DNA of 64,000 bases from positions 8,152,297 to 8,216,296 of the forward strand of contig OU452206.1 in NCBI GenBank assembly GCA_911728435.2. The letters are read 5' to 3'. The DNA is from Apoderus coryli. Lineage: Eukaryota > Arthropoda > Insecta > Coleoptera > Attelabidae. Below are positions 27,301 to 33,919 of the stretch, piece by piece (the first letter of the stretch is position 1; every line of letters begins with the position of its first letter). The notes beneath the pieces are model-generated. The model did no database searches and was not told the origin of the DNA. It saw nothing but the letters and a program-made list of their open reading frames with translations. The position numbers were made by a program, and so were the translations under genes.

Positions 27301-30300
27301 CAGAACATGTTTACAAACAAAAGGTATATTGTTATTACTACCAAGATAAATAAATAGTAGATCACTATTATATTATTTTTTACGTCAGAACGACTAATAA
27401 TAATAAAAGCATTTTCGAAATTACAATATGAATAGCCGTTTGTACCAAGAATTTTAGGCAGCATTTCGCGTTAGAGAAATAAGTGCAAACAAAATACAAG
27501 GTTTATTCTTTCCCTTATGTTGCTACCTAAAACCGTTGGTGAAAACGGTCATAAATCAAACAATCATCCTTGGACGAAGGTTGCTCAGCAACTAGTGGAA
27601 AATGAAAAACAGCATTACAATGTACTATACATTTTCAAATTATGATTGAACATAATAAAGGCATTTAAAGACAAGAGAGAAAAAATAAATATAAACATTA
27701 CTTATTGGCGTTAGAAACAAATCTGCACTACCCTTGTGAATTCAGGTCCGGACCATGGTAAATGTGGCAATTTCCAGGTCTCTGCACCTTTGCCGTTATA
27801 AAATCTTTATCCACAAAATAAATTAAAATGAAACCTTGGTAACAAAGTAAAACAAGAAATCATCTTAATCGCAATACCGATTCAATGGTCAAATGTATTT
27901 AAATTAAGTCTGTAATCTGTAAAAATAATTTTTTACGAATATATTAATTTATTAATTAAGTGATAATATAGATTAATATTTAAGGGAAATAATGTTGAAC
28001 AACATAATGTATTTTTAAAGTTACTACTGGAATTTCATCAACGTATTTTTAACAATTTGAATTGAATTACCCGAGACTTGTTGGAAATTCATATAAACTT
28101 TTAAAATTATGTTATTTTCACTTAAGAAATCAAATAATTTTTAGGTTTAAACATTTTCAATTTATTTTTATAGTAGGTACTGTAGGGATGACAATCTGGT
28201 ACATAGAAAACAGATTGTCATCATATCGTTCATATTGTAAAAATTAATTGAAAAGATTTAAACCTAAAAATTGTTTGATTCCTTAAGCGAAAGTAACATA
28301 ACGTATTTTTAGTTGACCAAAGGTTCAATGGCAACACATATTATAAATTCCACCTTTGATTTTATAATATAAAAATTTAAAATCATAATATCTTAACAAA
28401 ATTAAAACAAATATTAACACATTATGTAAGAGTTATTTTTATGTAAATTTTAAGACATTTCTGAAAACTTAAAATATTATTATTGTCCGTAGGTTGCCAA
28501 CTCGGTGCTGGAAAGAATATCAACTGGCGATCCAAATAAACAGGTTAATTTTGGTTATTGTGTGTTGGTGTTAATTATTTTTTCATTTTAACATACACTG
28601 TGATTTTGTTACTGTTTATTATTATTACAAGTTTATATTTAAAATCTATGTAATAACATTATTCAAGCAAAGTAAATGGGGTAAGTTTGAATAGTGTTGT
28701 TAATAGTGTCCCTAGTATTTCAAATTTCAATAGCATAGAAATTACGATTATGAAGTTGGATATCCGTAATTCAAAATTTAGTAATTATTTGTGAATAGCT
28801 TGTTACATAAAGTGAAACACAGTTCACAAACGATGGCCGGACAAGAAGCAACAACTCTATCATTCCTATTGCCAACACTATACATTACATTATTAATTAT
28901 TCTTTGCTCGAAAAAAGTAATTATTAGTATTTTTCTACAGCTTGTCCACAAGCAATTCAATTCACCCATAACGATGTACAGTGAACCAAATGTAATTGAT
29001 ACGATTCACAGGCAAACTGGCATTTTACCGTAAGTATTAACAATACATAAACATAATTCCTCGTTTACTTAGTCTCTTACTACTACATCCTCGTCGCCAA
29101 TTTTATATTTTGTACTAATTTGAAGGCAATACTGATTATTATTAATTAAAACACTGGTTTTAAATATACAAAATAATAGTTTTATTCTCATTGGCATCCC
29201 AGACAAGTATATACAAAAACGGACAAGGTAGATATCGGCCAGTCCCGAATACTGATAACGAAAATCATATTCTCTCTTTATACAGTAGCTTTCACTTAAA
29301 TCGTTTAACTATATTAACAAATACTTAAGTATACAGATTTCATATACAATATATAACCAATACAGGGCGTCTCAAAAAGGCATAAACATAAACTTAAACA
29401 AGAACAAACAGTCAATTTTTGGGCGTATAATGATAAATACAAAAAATGCTTCAAATTTAATCTTAACCCTGATTTCAGAGTTACAGAAGAATATTTGAAG
29501 AAACAGGGCTCAGAATTTAAAGGTGGTGGAAAATCTACCATTCAAAAAGTTTAAAAACAAAATTGCAAACCTCATTTCAACCAAACTTTGGAGCAAAAAG
29601 GCTAGATTTTTATTTGTGGCAATTGAAATTTTCATAAGCTTATATTTTCTAATGAATCAACATTTTTAACCAACGGAACTGTAGCTTCTCAACATGTCAT
29701 ATATTGGAGTAATGAGAATCCCGAATTTACAATTCCCGCAAGACGTCAGTACTGCAAAAAAGTCAATGTGTGGTGTACTATTTCATATTACGGTATCATT
29801 GGGCTTTATTTTTTCGAAGGTACTTGTAACACAGCAAGCTATTTGACACTACTAGATCCATTATTTTGCGATCATCTCGAAGAGTTCCTCTAGATTATCG
29901 CAACGCAATGTATTTCATCAACACGATAGGTGTCCTGCACATTGCGCTGGAGAGATTAGATAATGGCTGAACCAGAAAATCGGTGTCATATGGATAGGAA
30001 GAAGTGGTCCAGTTTTATGACCCCTAAGAAGTCCCGAACTGACATTAGCCGATTCTTTCCTTTGGGGTCGTCTAAAGCAGCTTACCTATGCGCAACATTG
30101 ACAATTCAAGAGATTCAAGACAGTTTTGATCACATTAGAAAGCAGTTGGAAAAGTGTGTTGAATATGGGGGAAGGATTTTTGAACTATGATTATGATTCC
30201 GTTATGCTTATTTCTGTTTATTAATTTTTGTTTCAATTTTCATTTTAATTTTATCTTTATGCCTTTTTTATATAAAAATCATGTTTTTTTCATAGTAGTT

Positions 30301-33300
30301 CTTATTTTTCCGACAAGCAGATTTTTTATCAAGAATAACTTTTTTTCGTATATTTCAATTTTTGGTCCATTTGACCTCTTGTTAACCGCATTCGTAGACA
30401 TACTGTATATAGCCTGTGGTAGATATATACAGGGTGTCTCACTAAGCTATCGACCAGCTGTATCTCCGATTTACCGCTAGCTTCTGGGAAAAAATATATT
30501 AACAAAAGTGGCCGTGTAAAATTGACCAAATAGTTTTTAACTTTCAACTCCTACCACTAAAAACTGCATTATTAAAAAAAATCCAAATGGACAGGTACAT
30601 TTTAGGTTACATTTTCGAATTTTACTTTTATTTGTCTAGAACTTTATTCCTCAACATTTTGCCGAATCTCCTAAAAATAAAGGAAAGGGGATACAAAAAA
30701 TATGTTTTAGAAAATATGCGATATTTCTGCAACTCATTATCCCATTTAAGTCTACTTAAGCCCTAGTTTTAATTTATTGAAAGAAACTCTAACACCCAAT
30801 CTAGAAATGATCACACCTGTATTTAAAATTAAATATATACCTAGTTTATATACATTATTTATTAGTTACATTTATACCTATATACAGGATTATTTTAATT
30901 TTTCAGAGAAGTTAAAAGGCAAGTACTATGGGTAAAGTAATAGATTATCTGTAATTCGTCCTGTCCTAGAAATACAAACTCCTAACATGTAGAGGATACA
31001 CTACAGGAGTCAAGTGTGAATGTATATATTTTTTTCACCCTTATTTTGTTTGACAAACATTCTGTGGAAAACCCATGTGGATTTTATTTTGTGTTACATA
31101 CAGATGTATTCGATAATCAACTTGCCCTCTTCATTTTCAGACTAAATTGAGAGCAAAATAGTGGCGCTACTAAAAGTAGCAGCATCTTTTGATTCTGTAC
31201 TCGATTTAAATTAATTTGAAAAAAAAAATCAAGGGAATGTAACTTAAATAATATTTTGTGAATTCCTTGTTACATAAAGTAACAAGACTTTAAGTTATGT
31301 TGGAAATTTGTTTCACACTACCATGCTTTCACCAGACGGGCTGTTTCGTTGATCCACAACAACTCATCAGTGGTGATCGGCAGACAGTCTGATTCAAATT
31401 TTCAACATTTACGAGATACCGAAAGGAAACTATTTTGTATATTCTTGCCACTCAATCAAATTATTTTGACTAGTGACTACAAATCATACTTGTGTATGTT
31501 ACAGTAGCATGACTGTCATCACTGTATTTCATTATCGATCATAACTTTAACACATCTGTCTCAAGTTACATTTACCATATCTATTCATATTATACTATAG
31601 TTTAGTAACTTGTGTTTTATAATTTTTGATGTTGATGAAATAGTTCAGCGAAGCGTCAAGTAAAGTTTAATCCTGCTGAAAGTGAAACATACAAAGCTTT
31701 GCAAGAAGAGCAGTTGCTTAACGAACGAGTACAGGAAGTGAATGTGCCACCCCAGAGTAAAATCTACACACCCACCAAGGTAAAATTGATGAGCCAAAAG
31801 TTGTAACTGGCTTGAAATCTGCCTGCTATCTATCAGCCCGTTATCACACGCTTGTCATATGCAGCAAGTAGGTTTCATCATAATTTATATCACAACATTC
31901 GAATCTTTAATATTATTAATAATCTGCTTGCTAACTTCATTCGCAACTACTTTGAAATATTAATATTTAACACTTTAATATATTTATCAGCCTCTGTTGT
32001 GAAAACTGGTGTTTACCTTTCTATTAACTTTCAATTAACCAAAGTAGCGTGGAATGAAATAATAAATAATCAAACTCTTACATCAAAAATTGTGCTAATA
32101 AGTTTTCGAACCTTAGAAATTTGATTATAACTTTATTATATCAAGTGTGGAAGCCTTAGAGTCAATAACTTGGACGAAACTTCTGAATGGATGAGATTAA
32201 AAATAACTTAATTGGTTCATATATTTCGAGCCGAAAAAATTATACATTTAAAGTTAAACGTTGAGTAAACTTGCAGCGGGAGCCTCAGGAAAAGTTTGCA
32301 GGGCTGAGCCTGGGACCGTTTTATTAGAACAACTCTAATGACAAGGTTAAAAATTGCTTAACCTCGGTTACAAATGCGATTTTAAGGTACCTTAAGCTAG
32401 GAATGAGTGAAAACTGGAATATCTTGTTCAGTACTGGTTCATAGACTTAACGGCTCTTCTAACTTTATTTATAAATTTGATTTTAAGAATTTATTCATAA
32501 CTTCGTTCAATAAGGAAGACAAACAAATCAGAGAAAATATTGTGTTTTCCTTGAACTTTAATCTACCAGTATTTCAATTTTATTTTTCTAATTTTATAAA
32601 AGGCGCGACCTGTAAATTTCAAGGCTTTAAACAAAATTAGGTTCTGTAATATAAATATGAACTGTTTGTTACATTCGGAAAGTACCTACATAATTTTAAA
32701 ATGTTAAAGTTTATTGTAAAAATGTGATTTTTTCCAAATTTCGGCAAACTTTCGAGCCCATGTGAGATCAGAAGATATAACCCGATGTTATTCTTTTTTT
32801 CTCATTTTAACTCTTCATACATATCCGTGGGACTGTGAATTAAAATATTTTTGTAAATTCATTCAAGTATACAAGTCATGCGAATAAGTGATAAACCTAA
32901 TAAGTAGGTCTACGTCAAATTTATATATATAATAAAATTATCGGAGCAGAATCTCCAAATTGATGTCATGCAGCTGCAGACATGTCCTAATTTTGGACAT
33001 AAAATGTCGAGAGTATTTGAGGATTGAGGTACATGAATTAGCTCGATAGAGCTCTTTAACAATTAATAAGAAGCCTAAAATTCTAAAATATCACAAAATA
33101 CTTAGGACATAAGAAGAAAATTATTAGGTATCTGATGATTTGGCTGATTGTGTATTAATATATCTACATTATTGTCAAAATTGTATTGTTATTTCCAGAA
33201 AACTCATGTCGTAGTGAATCAAAATCCACAATATCTAAATGCTATTGGAACTGATCCCGAAACTATTCAACAAAGTGGTTCATTCAAAAGATTAATGATG

Positions 33301-33327
33301 AGTGTATTACCTGGTAGTAACTTCTAA
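3395..33327 (+). CDS. Zasp66: PDZ and ZM-motif muscle Z-disc protein (Zasp66-like), 8 coding exons
   Basis: Coding exons: 3395-3508, 5868-6016, 11224-11479, 27180-27323, 28493-28543, 28942-29030, 31644-31779, 33199-33327. They join in frame with GT/AG introns to 355 codons plus stop. Exons 1-2 encode a PDZ domain (residues about 5-87): WGFSLVGGSDVKTPLIV is the ligand-binding loop and VLQRGDIITKVG the core. Exon 3 is Ser/Pro-rich. Exon 4 (PYRTTPLVLPGAKVK, ESYLRHHPNP-like ETYLRHHPNP) and exon 6 (HKQFNSPITMYSEPNVIDTI, residues about 241-260) give the Zasp signature and ZM motif, which in the family bind alpha-actinin at the muscle Z-disc. No LIM domain follows: exon 8 ends with SGSFKRLMMSVLPGSNF and a stop. 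That fits the short PDZ+ZM members (Drosophila Zasp66/67) or a short isoform of a Zasp52-like gene; the symbol is the best guess. Introns are large (up to 15.7 kb) and packed with transposons. Confidence 0.88.
3781..4452. other. Intron 1 sequence, left part
   Basis: This AT-rich intronic stretch begins with ACAAGGTGTCTCACAGTGACC near 3783, which resembles the ends of the short ACAGGGTG-type elements seen elsewhere in the window. No matching right end was found and there is no coding signal. Confidence 0.3.
4553..5035. repeat. Short TIR element with an embedded tRNA-like segment (copy 1, shortened)
   Basis: Ends read ACTTTCCC (4553) and GTCGGGAAAGT (ending about 5035), inverted relative to each other. 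Internally it matches the longer copy at 13986-14663, including the sentence-like block CATATATCAGTAGGGGTCGA (about 4691) and a tRNA-like segment at 4824-4880 ending with GTTCGAGTCCC, a Pol III B-box-like sequence, followed by a run of T. This copy lacks part of the left end present in copy 2. Confidence 0.6.
5114..5156 (-). ncRNA. Hammerhead ribozyme motif, A9 mutated
   Basis: On the minus strand: GCCA (stem I), CTGATGG where CTGATGA is expected, a bulged T, stem II GGGAC/GTCCC, GAAA, self-complementary ACATGT of stem III, cleavage triplet GTC, then TGGC closing stem I. All parts are present except the invariant A at core position 9, which is G, so activity is doubtful. Confidence 0.75.
5535..5576 (+). 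ncRNA. Hammerhead ribozyme motif, cleavage site damaged
   Basis: Stem I GCCA/TGGC, CTGATGA, bulged T, stem II GGG/CCC with a degenerate outer part, and GAAAC are present. The expected ACATGTC is ACATGC here: one T is missing from the NUH triplet, so the cleavage position is disrupted. It is the inverted partner of the site at 5114-5156. Confidence 0.7.
6722..7965 (-). pseudogene. Penelope-like retroelement remnant (reverse transcriptase + GIY-YIG endonuclease)
   Basis: On the minus strand the frame starts abruptly near 7960 (NVFPSIPPEECISLVR), then gives RT motifs ETGLAMGSNLSPFLAEIFM and VDDCVILFDG. Downstream, LPFLDIWIIR and YRKPTTTDTLIPF lead to a GIY-YIG-type endonuclease: SGVYGLSCQDCNSIYIGQSG followed by R and KEH (about 7040-6960). 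RT joined to a GIY-YIG nuclease defines Penelope-like elements. The copy is dead: codon 7681-7683 is TAA in place of the Tyr of the catalytic YVDD box, and a frameshift near 6900 displaces the C-terminus, which ends at about 6723 (IINSLFNL, stop). The element is 5'-truncated. Confidence 0.9.
8375..9905 (-). pseudogene. LINE remnant with internal deletion in the reverse transcriptase
   Basis: The minus strand reads KYPFIWKTAKITPVLKKGN, NYRPISILCNFSKVFE and VVYTDFQKAFDRV (9858-9540), then jumps frame directly to RLAYADDLTIY (about 9530), and continues to the C-terminus at 8702 (RLEYGSVIWNP, IQRRLVKYLAF). The RT motif normally between AFDRV and the YADD box is missing, so some hundreds of bases were deleted. 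A TAA/TTA-rich 3' region (8700-8375) is probably the element's 3' UTR and tail. The 5' end is truncated at about 9905. Jockey/CR1-like by motif style. Confidence 0.88.
10252..10977. repeat. Foldback (MITE-like) element with CACTTCCGGTTATACC arms
   Basis: Long inverted arms at about 10252-10370 and 10866-10977 share AAATTTGGTTACTTCAGT at the outer ends, then TTTGTGCCACTTCCG and the block around AACTTTCTTAT. The interior contains ACAGGGTG-type half-ends (10541 and 10858). A diverged copy of the interior lies at 20284-21180 in the opposite orientation. No transposase is encoded. Confidence 0.7.
11911..12990. repeat. ~1.1 kb foldback element (family copy 1)
   Basis: The two halves are inverted copies of each other: the left end TATACAGTGTCCAAGATTAG matches the complement of the right end, and the interior blocks AAACCATCATCAACTTCGTT and CAGTTATTTAAACTTATTC recur inverted. 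The ends lie at TATA sequences, compatible with a short TA-type duplication. It has no ORF of note. A second copy is at 25119-26254, so this is a dispersed non-autonomous family, inside the 15.7 kb intron 3 of the Zasp-like gene. Confidence 0.85.
13986..14663. repeat. TIR element with an embedded tRNA-like segment (copy 2, longer)
   Basis: Ends ACTTTCCCCGAC (13986) and GTCGGGAAAGT (ending about 14663) are inverted repeats; the left end also forms a local hairpin (CTTTCCC...GGGAAAG). It shares most of its sequence with 4553-5035. Inside, 14449-14513 resembles a tRNA-Ala: D-arm-like TGGTCATTGGTAGG, a 7-nt anticodon loop TCCGCAT, and the B box GGGTTCGAGTC, followed by T8. It may be a tRNA-derived SINE captured by, or part of, a DNA element. 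Confidence 0.65.
15232..15900 (+). pseudogene. C-terminal remnant of a pogo/Tigger-like DDE transposase
   Basis: The upstream part reads VRDIAELL in one frame and NAYDRVTSKEK in another, then an open frame at 15323-15721 starts ENTGIFLLDRNVFGEEEF. This matches the junction after the DDE domain in pogo-class transposases (a 'TGI-x-P-NR-VF' pattern), followed by a Pro/Ser-rich tail (KPGTSRDPDPS) and, after a frameshift near 15710, the basic end KPRPKRRKLQSQILKSTPLQ. The catalytic domain is absent. The assignment rests on that short signature and tail composition. Confidence 0.65.
15943..17570. other. AT-rich intron without recognised gene
   Basis: Intron 3 of the Zasp-like gene. GATCGATATT occurs near 15960, 15984 and 16147, flanking the pogo remnant, and may be part of that element's ends. 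Otherwise only short AT-rich ORFs are seen. Confidence 0.35.
17578..17760 (-). pseudogene. mariner-type transposase fragment
   Basis: The minus strand from 17757 reads VEQLLHHDNVSPHSFNNEQQ, then LTPCDFWLSPKLKIQGHLI and DNIETIEANAP. HDN...H and L-x-PCDFWL-x-P are the second and third catalytic neighbourhoods of mariner transposases (DD34D type). Only about 60 codons survive. The residues between the two motifs are fewer than in intact mariners, so an internal deletion is likely. Confidence 0.75.
18169..18274 (+). mobile_element. Minimal foldback element without ribozyme, hammerhead-family tail
   Basis: A short inverted pair (GAAATCAAACGACG ... CGTTTGATTTC, with GACGTCTACTCCA and TGGAGTAGACGTC at the centre) is followed by the family tail CCACTCCTCTTTGCAATGAA. 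AAATATAAATAA flanks it on both sides (18157-18168, 18275-18286), a candidate 12 bp duplication, though its AT richness weakens this. The ribozyme-bearing middle seems to be lost. Confidence 0.6.
18300..18562. other. GC-richer island of unknown nature between two tail-bearing ends
   Basis: This block is visibly richer in G and C than its surroundings. On the plus strand it keeps two overlapping frames open for about 50 codons each; one reads MYRGYALCDGTGPSGASLGY. It is followed at 18570-18645 by a second copy of the unit end and tail seen at 18200-18274 (GTGGAGTAGACGTCG, then CCACTCCTCTTGGCAATGAA). It may be the body of an element bounded by two such ends. No protein family is recognised. Confidence 0.4.
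18563..18645 (+). repeat. Solo right unit end and tail of the hammerhead-family foldbacks
   Basis: AAAGTGGAGTAGACGTCGCG, TTTGATTTCGAA and the tail CCACTCCTCTTGGCAATGAA repeat the end at 18205-18274 with few changes. No ribozyme is present. Confidence 0.6.
20434..20985. mobile_element. Hammerhead-bearing foldback element, copy B
   Basis: TTCCCTATATTT is duplicated on both sides (20422-20433 and 20986-20997), and the host repeat reads continuously if one copy is removed. Inverted unit ends (ATGTGAAATAAAACAC at about 20469 and GTGTTTTATTTCACAT near 20984) enclose the insert. A left-side tail, read on the minus strand as ATACTCCTCTCAGATATGGA, matches the family tail. The left unit is truncated before its ribozyme; the right unit keeps one. 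Confidence 0.85.
20877..20919 (+). ncRNA. Hammerhead ribozyme motif
   Basis: CTGAAGA (an allowed CUGANGA variant), bulged T, a perfect 5 bp stem II GGAAT/ATTCC, GAAA, the palindromic ACATGT of stem III, and the GTC triplet are all present. Stem I GCCC/TGGC has one mismatch at the base pair next to the core (an ancestral GCCA is likely). Confidence 0.8.
21373..22650 (+). pseudogene. LINE remnant, RT to 3' end
   Basis: The plus strand reads LDLTKAFDCVSHDILLGKLE (about 21512), then after frameshifts CINDLPLHLPCSDLTLFADD (21700 onward) with the FADD catalytic box, LGVTFDQKLTW and AYYGLFHSVASYALSIWG. After a single stop at 22300-22302 the end continues in frame: HNHNTRNKNEILPEY and MFKNRLKNYLIDQAF to about 22545. 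The AATAAATA-rich end near 22650 may be the tail. It is Jockey/CR1-like, 5'-truncated and dead. Confidence 0.88.
22803..23257. repeat. MITE with CTATACAGGGTGTTTC termini
   Basis: The left end TATACAGGGTGTTTCAGAAA and the right end CCGAAACACCCTGTATAG are inverted repeats, and CCAAAATTTGTAAGCGA near the left recurs inverted as TCGCTCACAAATTTTGG at the right. The TA at each outer edge fits a Tc1/mariner-type insertion. No protein is encoded. Confidence 0.8.
23260..24060. other. Intronic sequence without recognised feature
   Basis: AT-rich intron 3 of the Zasp-like gene; short ORFs only, no repeat structure noticed. Confidence 0.3.
24149..25032. repeat. Imperfect inverted repeat pair with ACAGGGTG cores
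   Basis: GGTTTTCGAGTTACAGGGTG (about 24176) and its complement CACCCTGTAACTCGAAAACC (about 24975) are oppositely oriented, with AAAAATATGAAAAAAA recurring outside each. The roughly 780 bp between them has no recognisable gene. The element boundaries are uncertain. Confidence 0.5.
25119..26254. repeat. ~1.1 kb foldback element (family copy 2)
   Basis: Ends TATACACTGTGTCCAAGATA and its near complement at 26235-26254 bracket two inverted halves. It matches 11911-12990 over most of its length (for example TTCAGTGTTTTTAGCTGTTA, GAACGTC-like and CATCATCAACTTCG blocks). No coding capacity. Confidence 0.85.
26255..27179. other. Intronic sequence without recognised feature
   Basis: The 3' part of Zasp-like intron 3. 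A pyrimidine-rich acceptor ending TTTGTATAG precedes exon 4 at 27180. Confidence 0.35.
28108..28310. repeat. Short foldback (~200 bp)
   Basis: TTATGTTATTTTCACTTAAG and AATTTTTAGGTTTAAACATT at the left recur inverted at the right (AATGTTT-like AGATTTAAACCTAAAAATT and CCTTAAGCGAAAGTAACATAA-type sequence), with a second inner hairpin GATGACAATCTG...CAGATTGTCATC at 28186-28222. Intron 4 of the Zasp-like gene; no ribozyme motif. Confidence 0.65.
29340..30215 (+). pseudogene. Decayed mariner/Tc-type transposase
   Basis: In shifting frames the plus strand reads IFSNESTFLTNGTVASQHVI, YWSNENPEFT, KKVNVWCTISYYGIIGLYFF and DPLFCDHLEEF (29660-29892), then FHQHDRCPAHCAGEI and, after more stops, WPLRSP-like and SFLWGRLKQLTYAQ (about 29905-30100). 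The order YW(S)(D/N)ENP, KVNVW, the Gln-x-Asp...H box and a LWG(x)LK box is that of a widespread arthropod mariner-like transposase. Several stops and frameshifts show it is dead. The left border may be the ACAGGGCGTCTC at about 29363. Confidence 0.8.
30216..31320. other. Intronic sequence with a half-end of an ACAGGGTG-type element
   Basis: ACAGGGTGTCTCACTAAGC at about 30429 is one end of a short-element family, but no inverted partner was found. The rest is AT-rich and shows no gene. Confidence 0.35.
31329..31376 (-). ncRNA. Canonical hammerhead ribozyme motif, different subtype
   Basis: On the minus strand: stem I TCACCA/TGGTGA (6 bp, perfect), CTGATGA, stem II GTTG/CAAC (with G10.1-C11.1 and an 8-nt loop), GAAA, a short stem III A-U/C-G closed over AGCCC, and the cleavage triplet GTC. 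No core base deviates. Unlike the other sites it has no bulged T after CTGATGA and no ACATGT palindrome, and no foldback partner was found nearby. It lies in intron 6 of the Zasp-like gene, antisense to it. Confidence 0.85.
31780..33198. other. Last intron of the Zasp-like gene
   Basis: AT-rich with short ORFs only. The acceptor TATTTCCAG precedes the final exon at 33199. Nothing else recognised. Confidence 0.4.
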
Positions 33328-33844
33328 TTACTTATATCTCCAAACAAAAAAAAAACAGCGTAACACATCTTGCTTACTAAACACAACAGAAAACGGAAAC
33401 TTCGACGAATATTTTAAAAATGTTCGACTAAAATAATATGTTTAAAAATTATCTTTCAAATTAATGTAATATTTTGCGAACACGTAGAGCCATTAATTAA
33501 AAACATCTGAGCAAAAGAAAAACATGATTTGAATGGTACTGTTATTTTAATATATTACTTATATTAGTTCAGTAATTTTTATTATAATTAAGAAATATTT
33601 TTCAAAGTTCATAGATATAGATAAGCTGTAATTTTTGCACATAATATATTGTATTGTACTAATTTATAATTTTTATTTATTTTAATTTGAGTTATATACA
33701 CCCGAGTGTATTCTAGTCACTTTAGTCTTTAGGCCAATATTAAATTAGCTACTTTATATGGTAGTGAAATTATATTATTGAAGTAAAACCGATGTCTATT
33801 ATTAAAAAAATTGCAAATACTTTAATTGTAATATATTTAGATAT

Positions 33845-33850
33845 AATAAA
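33845..33850 (+). terminator. Polyadenylation signal of the Zasp-like gene (putative)
   Basis: AATAAA lies about 520 bp after the stop codon at 33327, in an AT-rich 3' UTR-like stretch and before the start of the oppositely oriented neighbouring gene's coding end. Confidence 0.5.
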
Positions 33851-33893
33851 GGATTGTTTTATGAATGTGTAAATTAAAATTGTATGCACATGA

Positions 33894-33899
33894 TTTATT
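33894..33899 (-). terminator. Polyadenylation signal of IVD (putative)
   Basis: AATAAA on the minus strand, about 20 nt past the stop codon of the isovaleryl-CoA dehydrogenase gene. It implies a very short 3' UTR. Confidence 0.45.
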
Positions 33900-33919
33900 T
33901 ACAAAAATAAAAATATTTT

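Noticed and set aside
33130..33160. CTGATGA at 33136
   Set aside because: No GAAA box or stem II follows; a chance match in AT-rich intron sequence.
33328..33840. A LIM domain downstream of the Zasp-like gene
   Set aside because: No Cys/His zinc-binding pattern on the plus strand after the last exon, and the next gene is IVD on the other strand.
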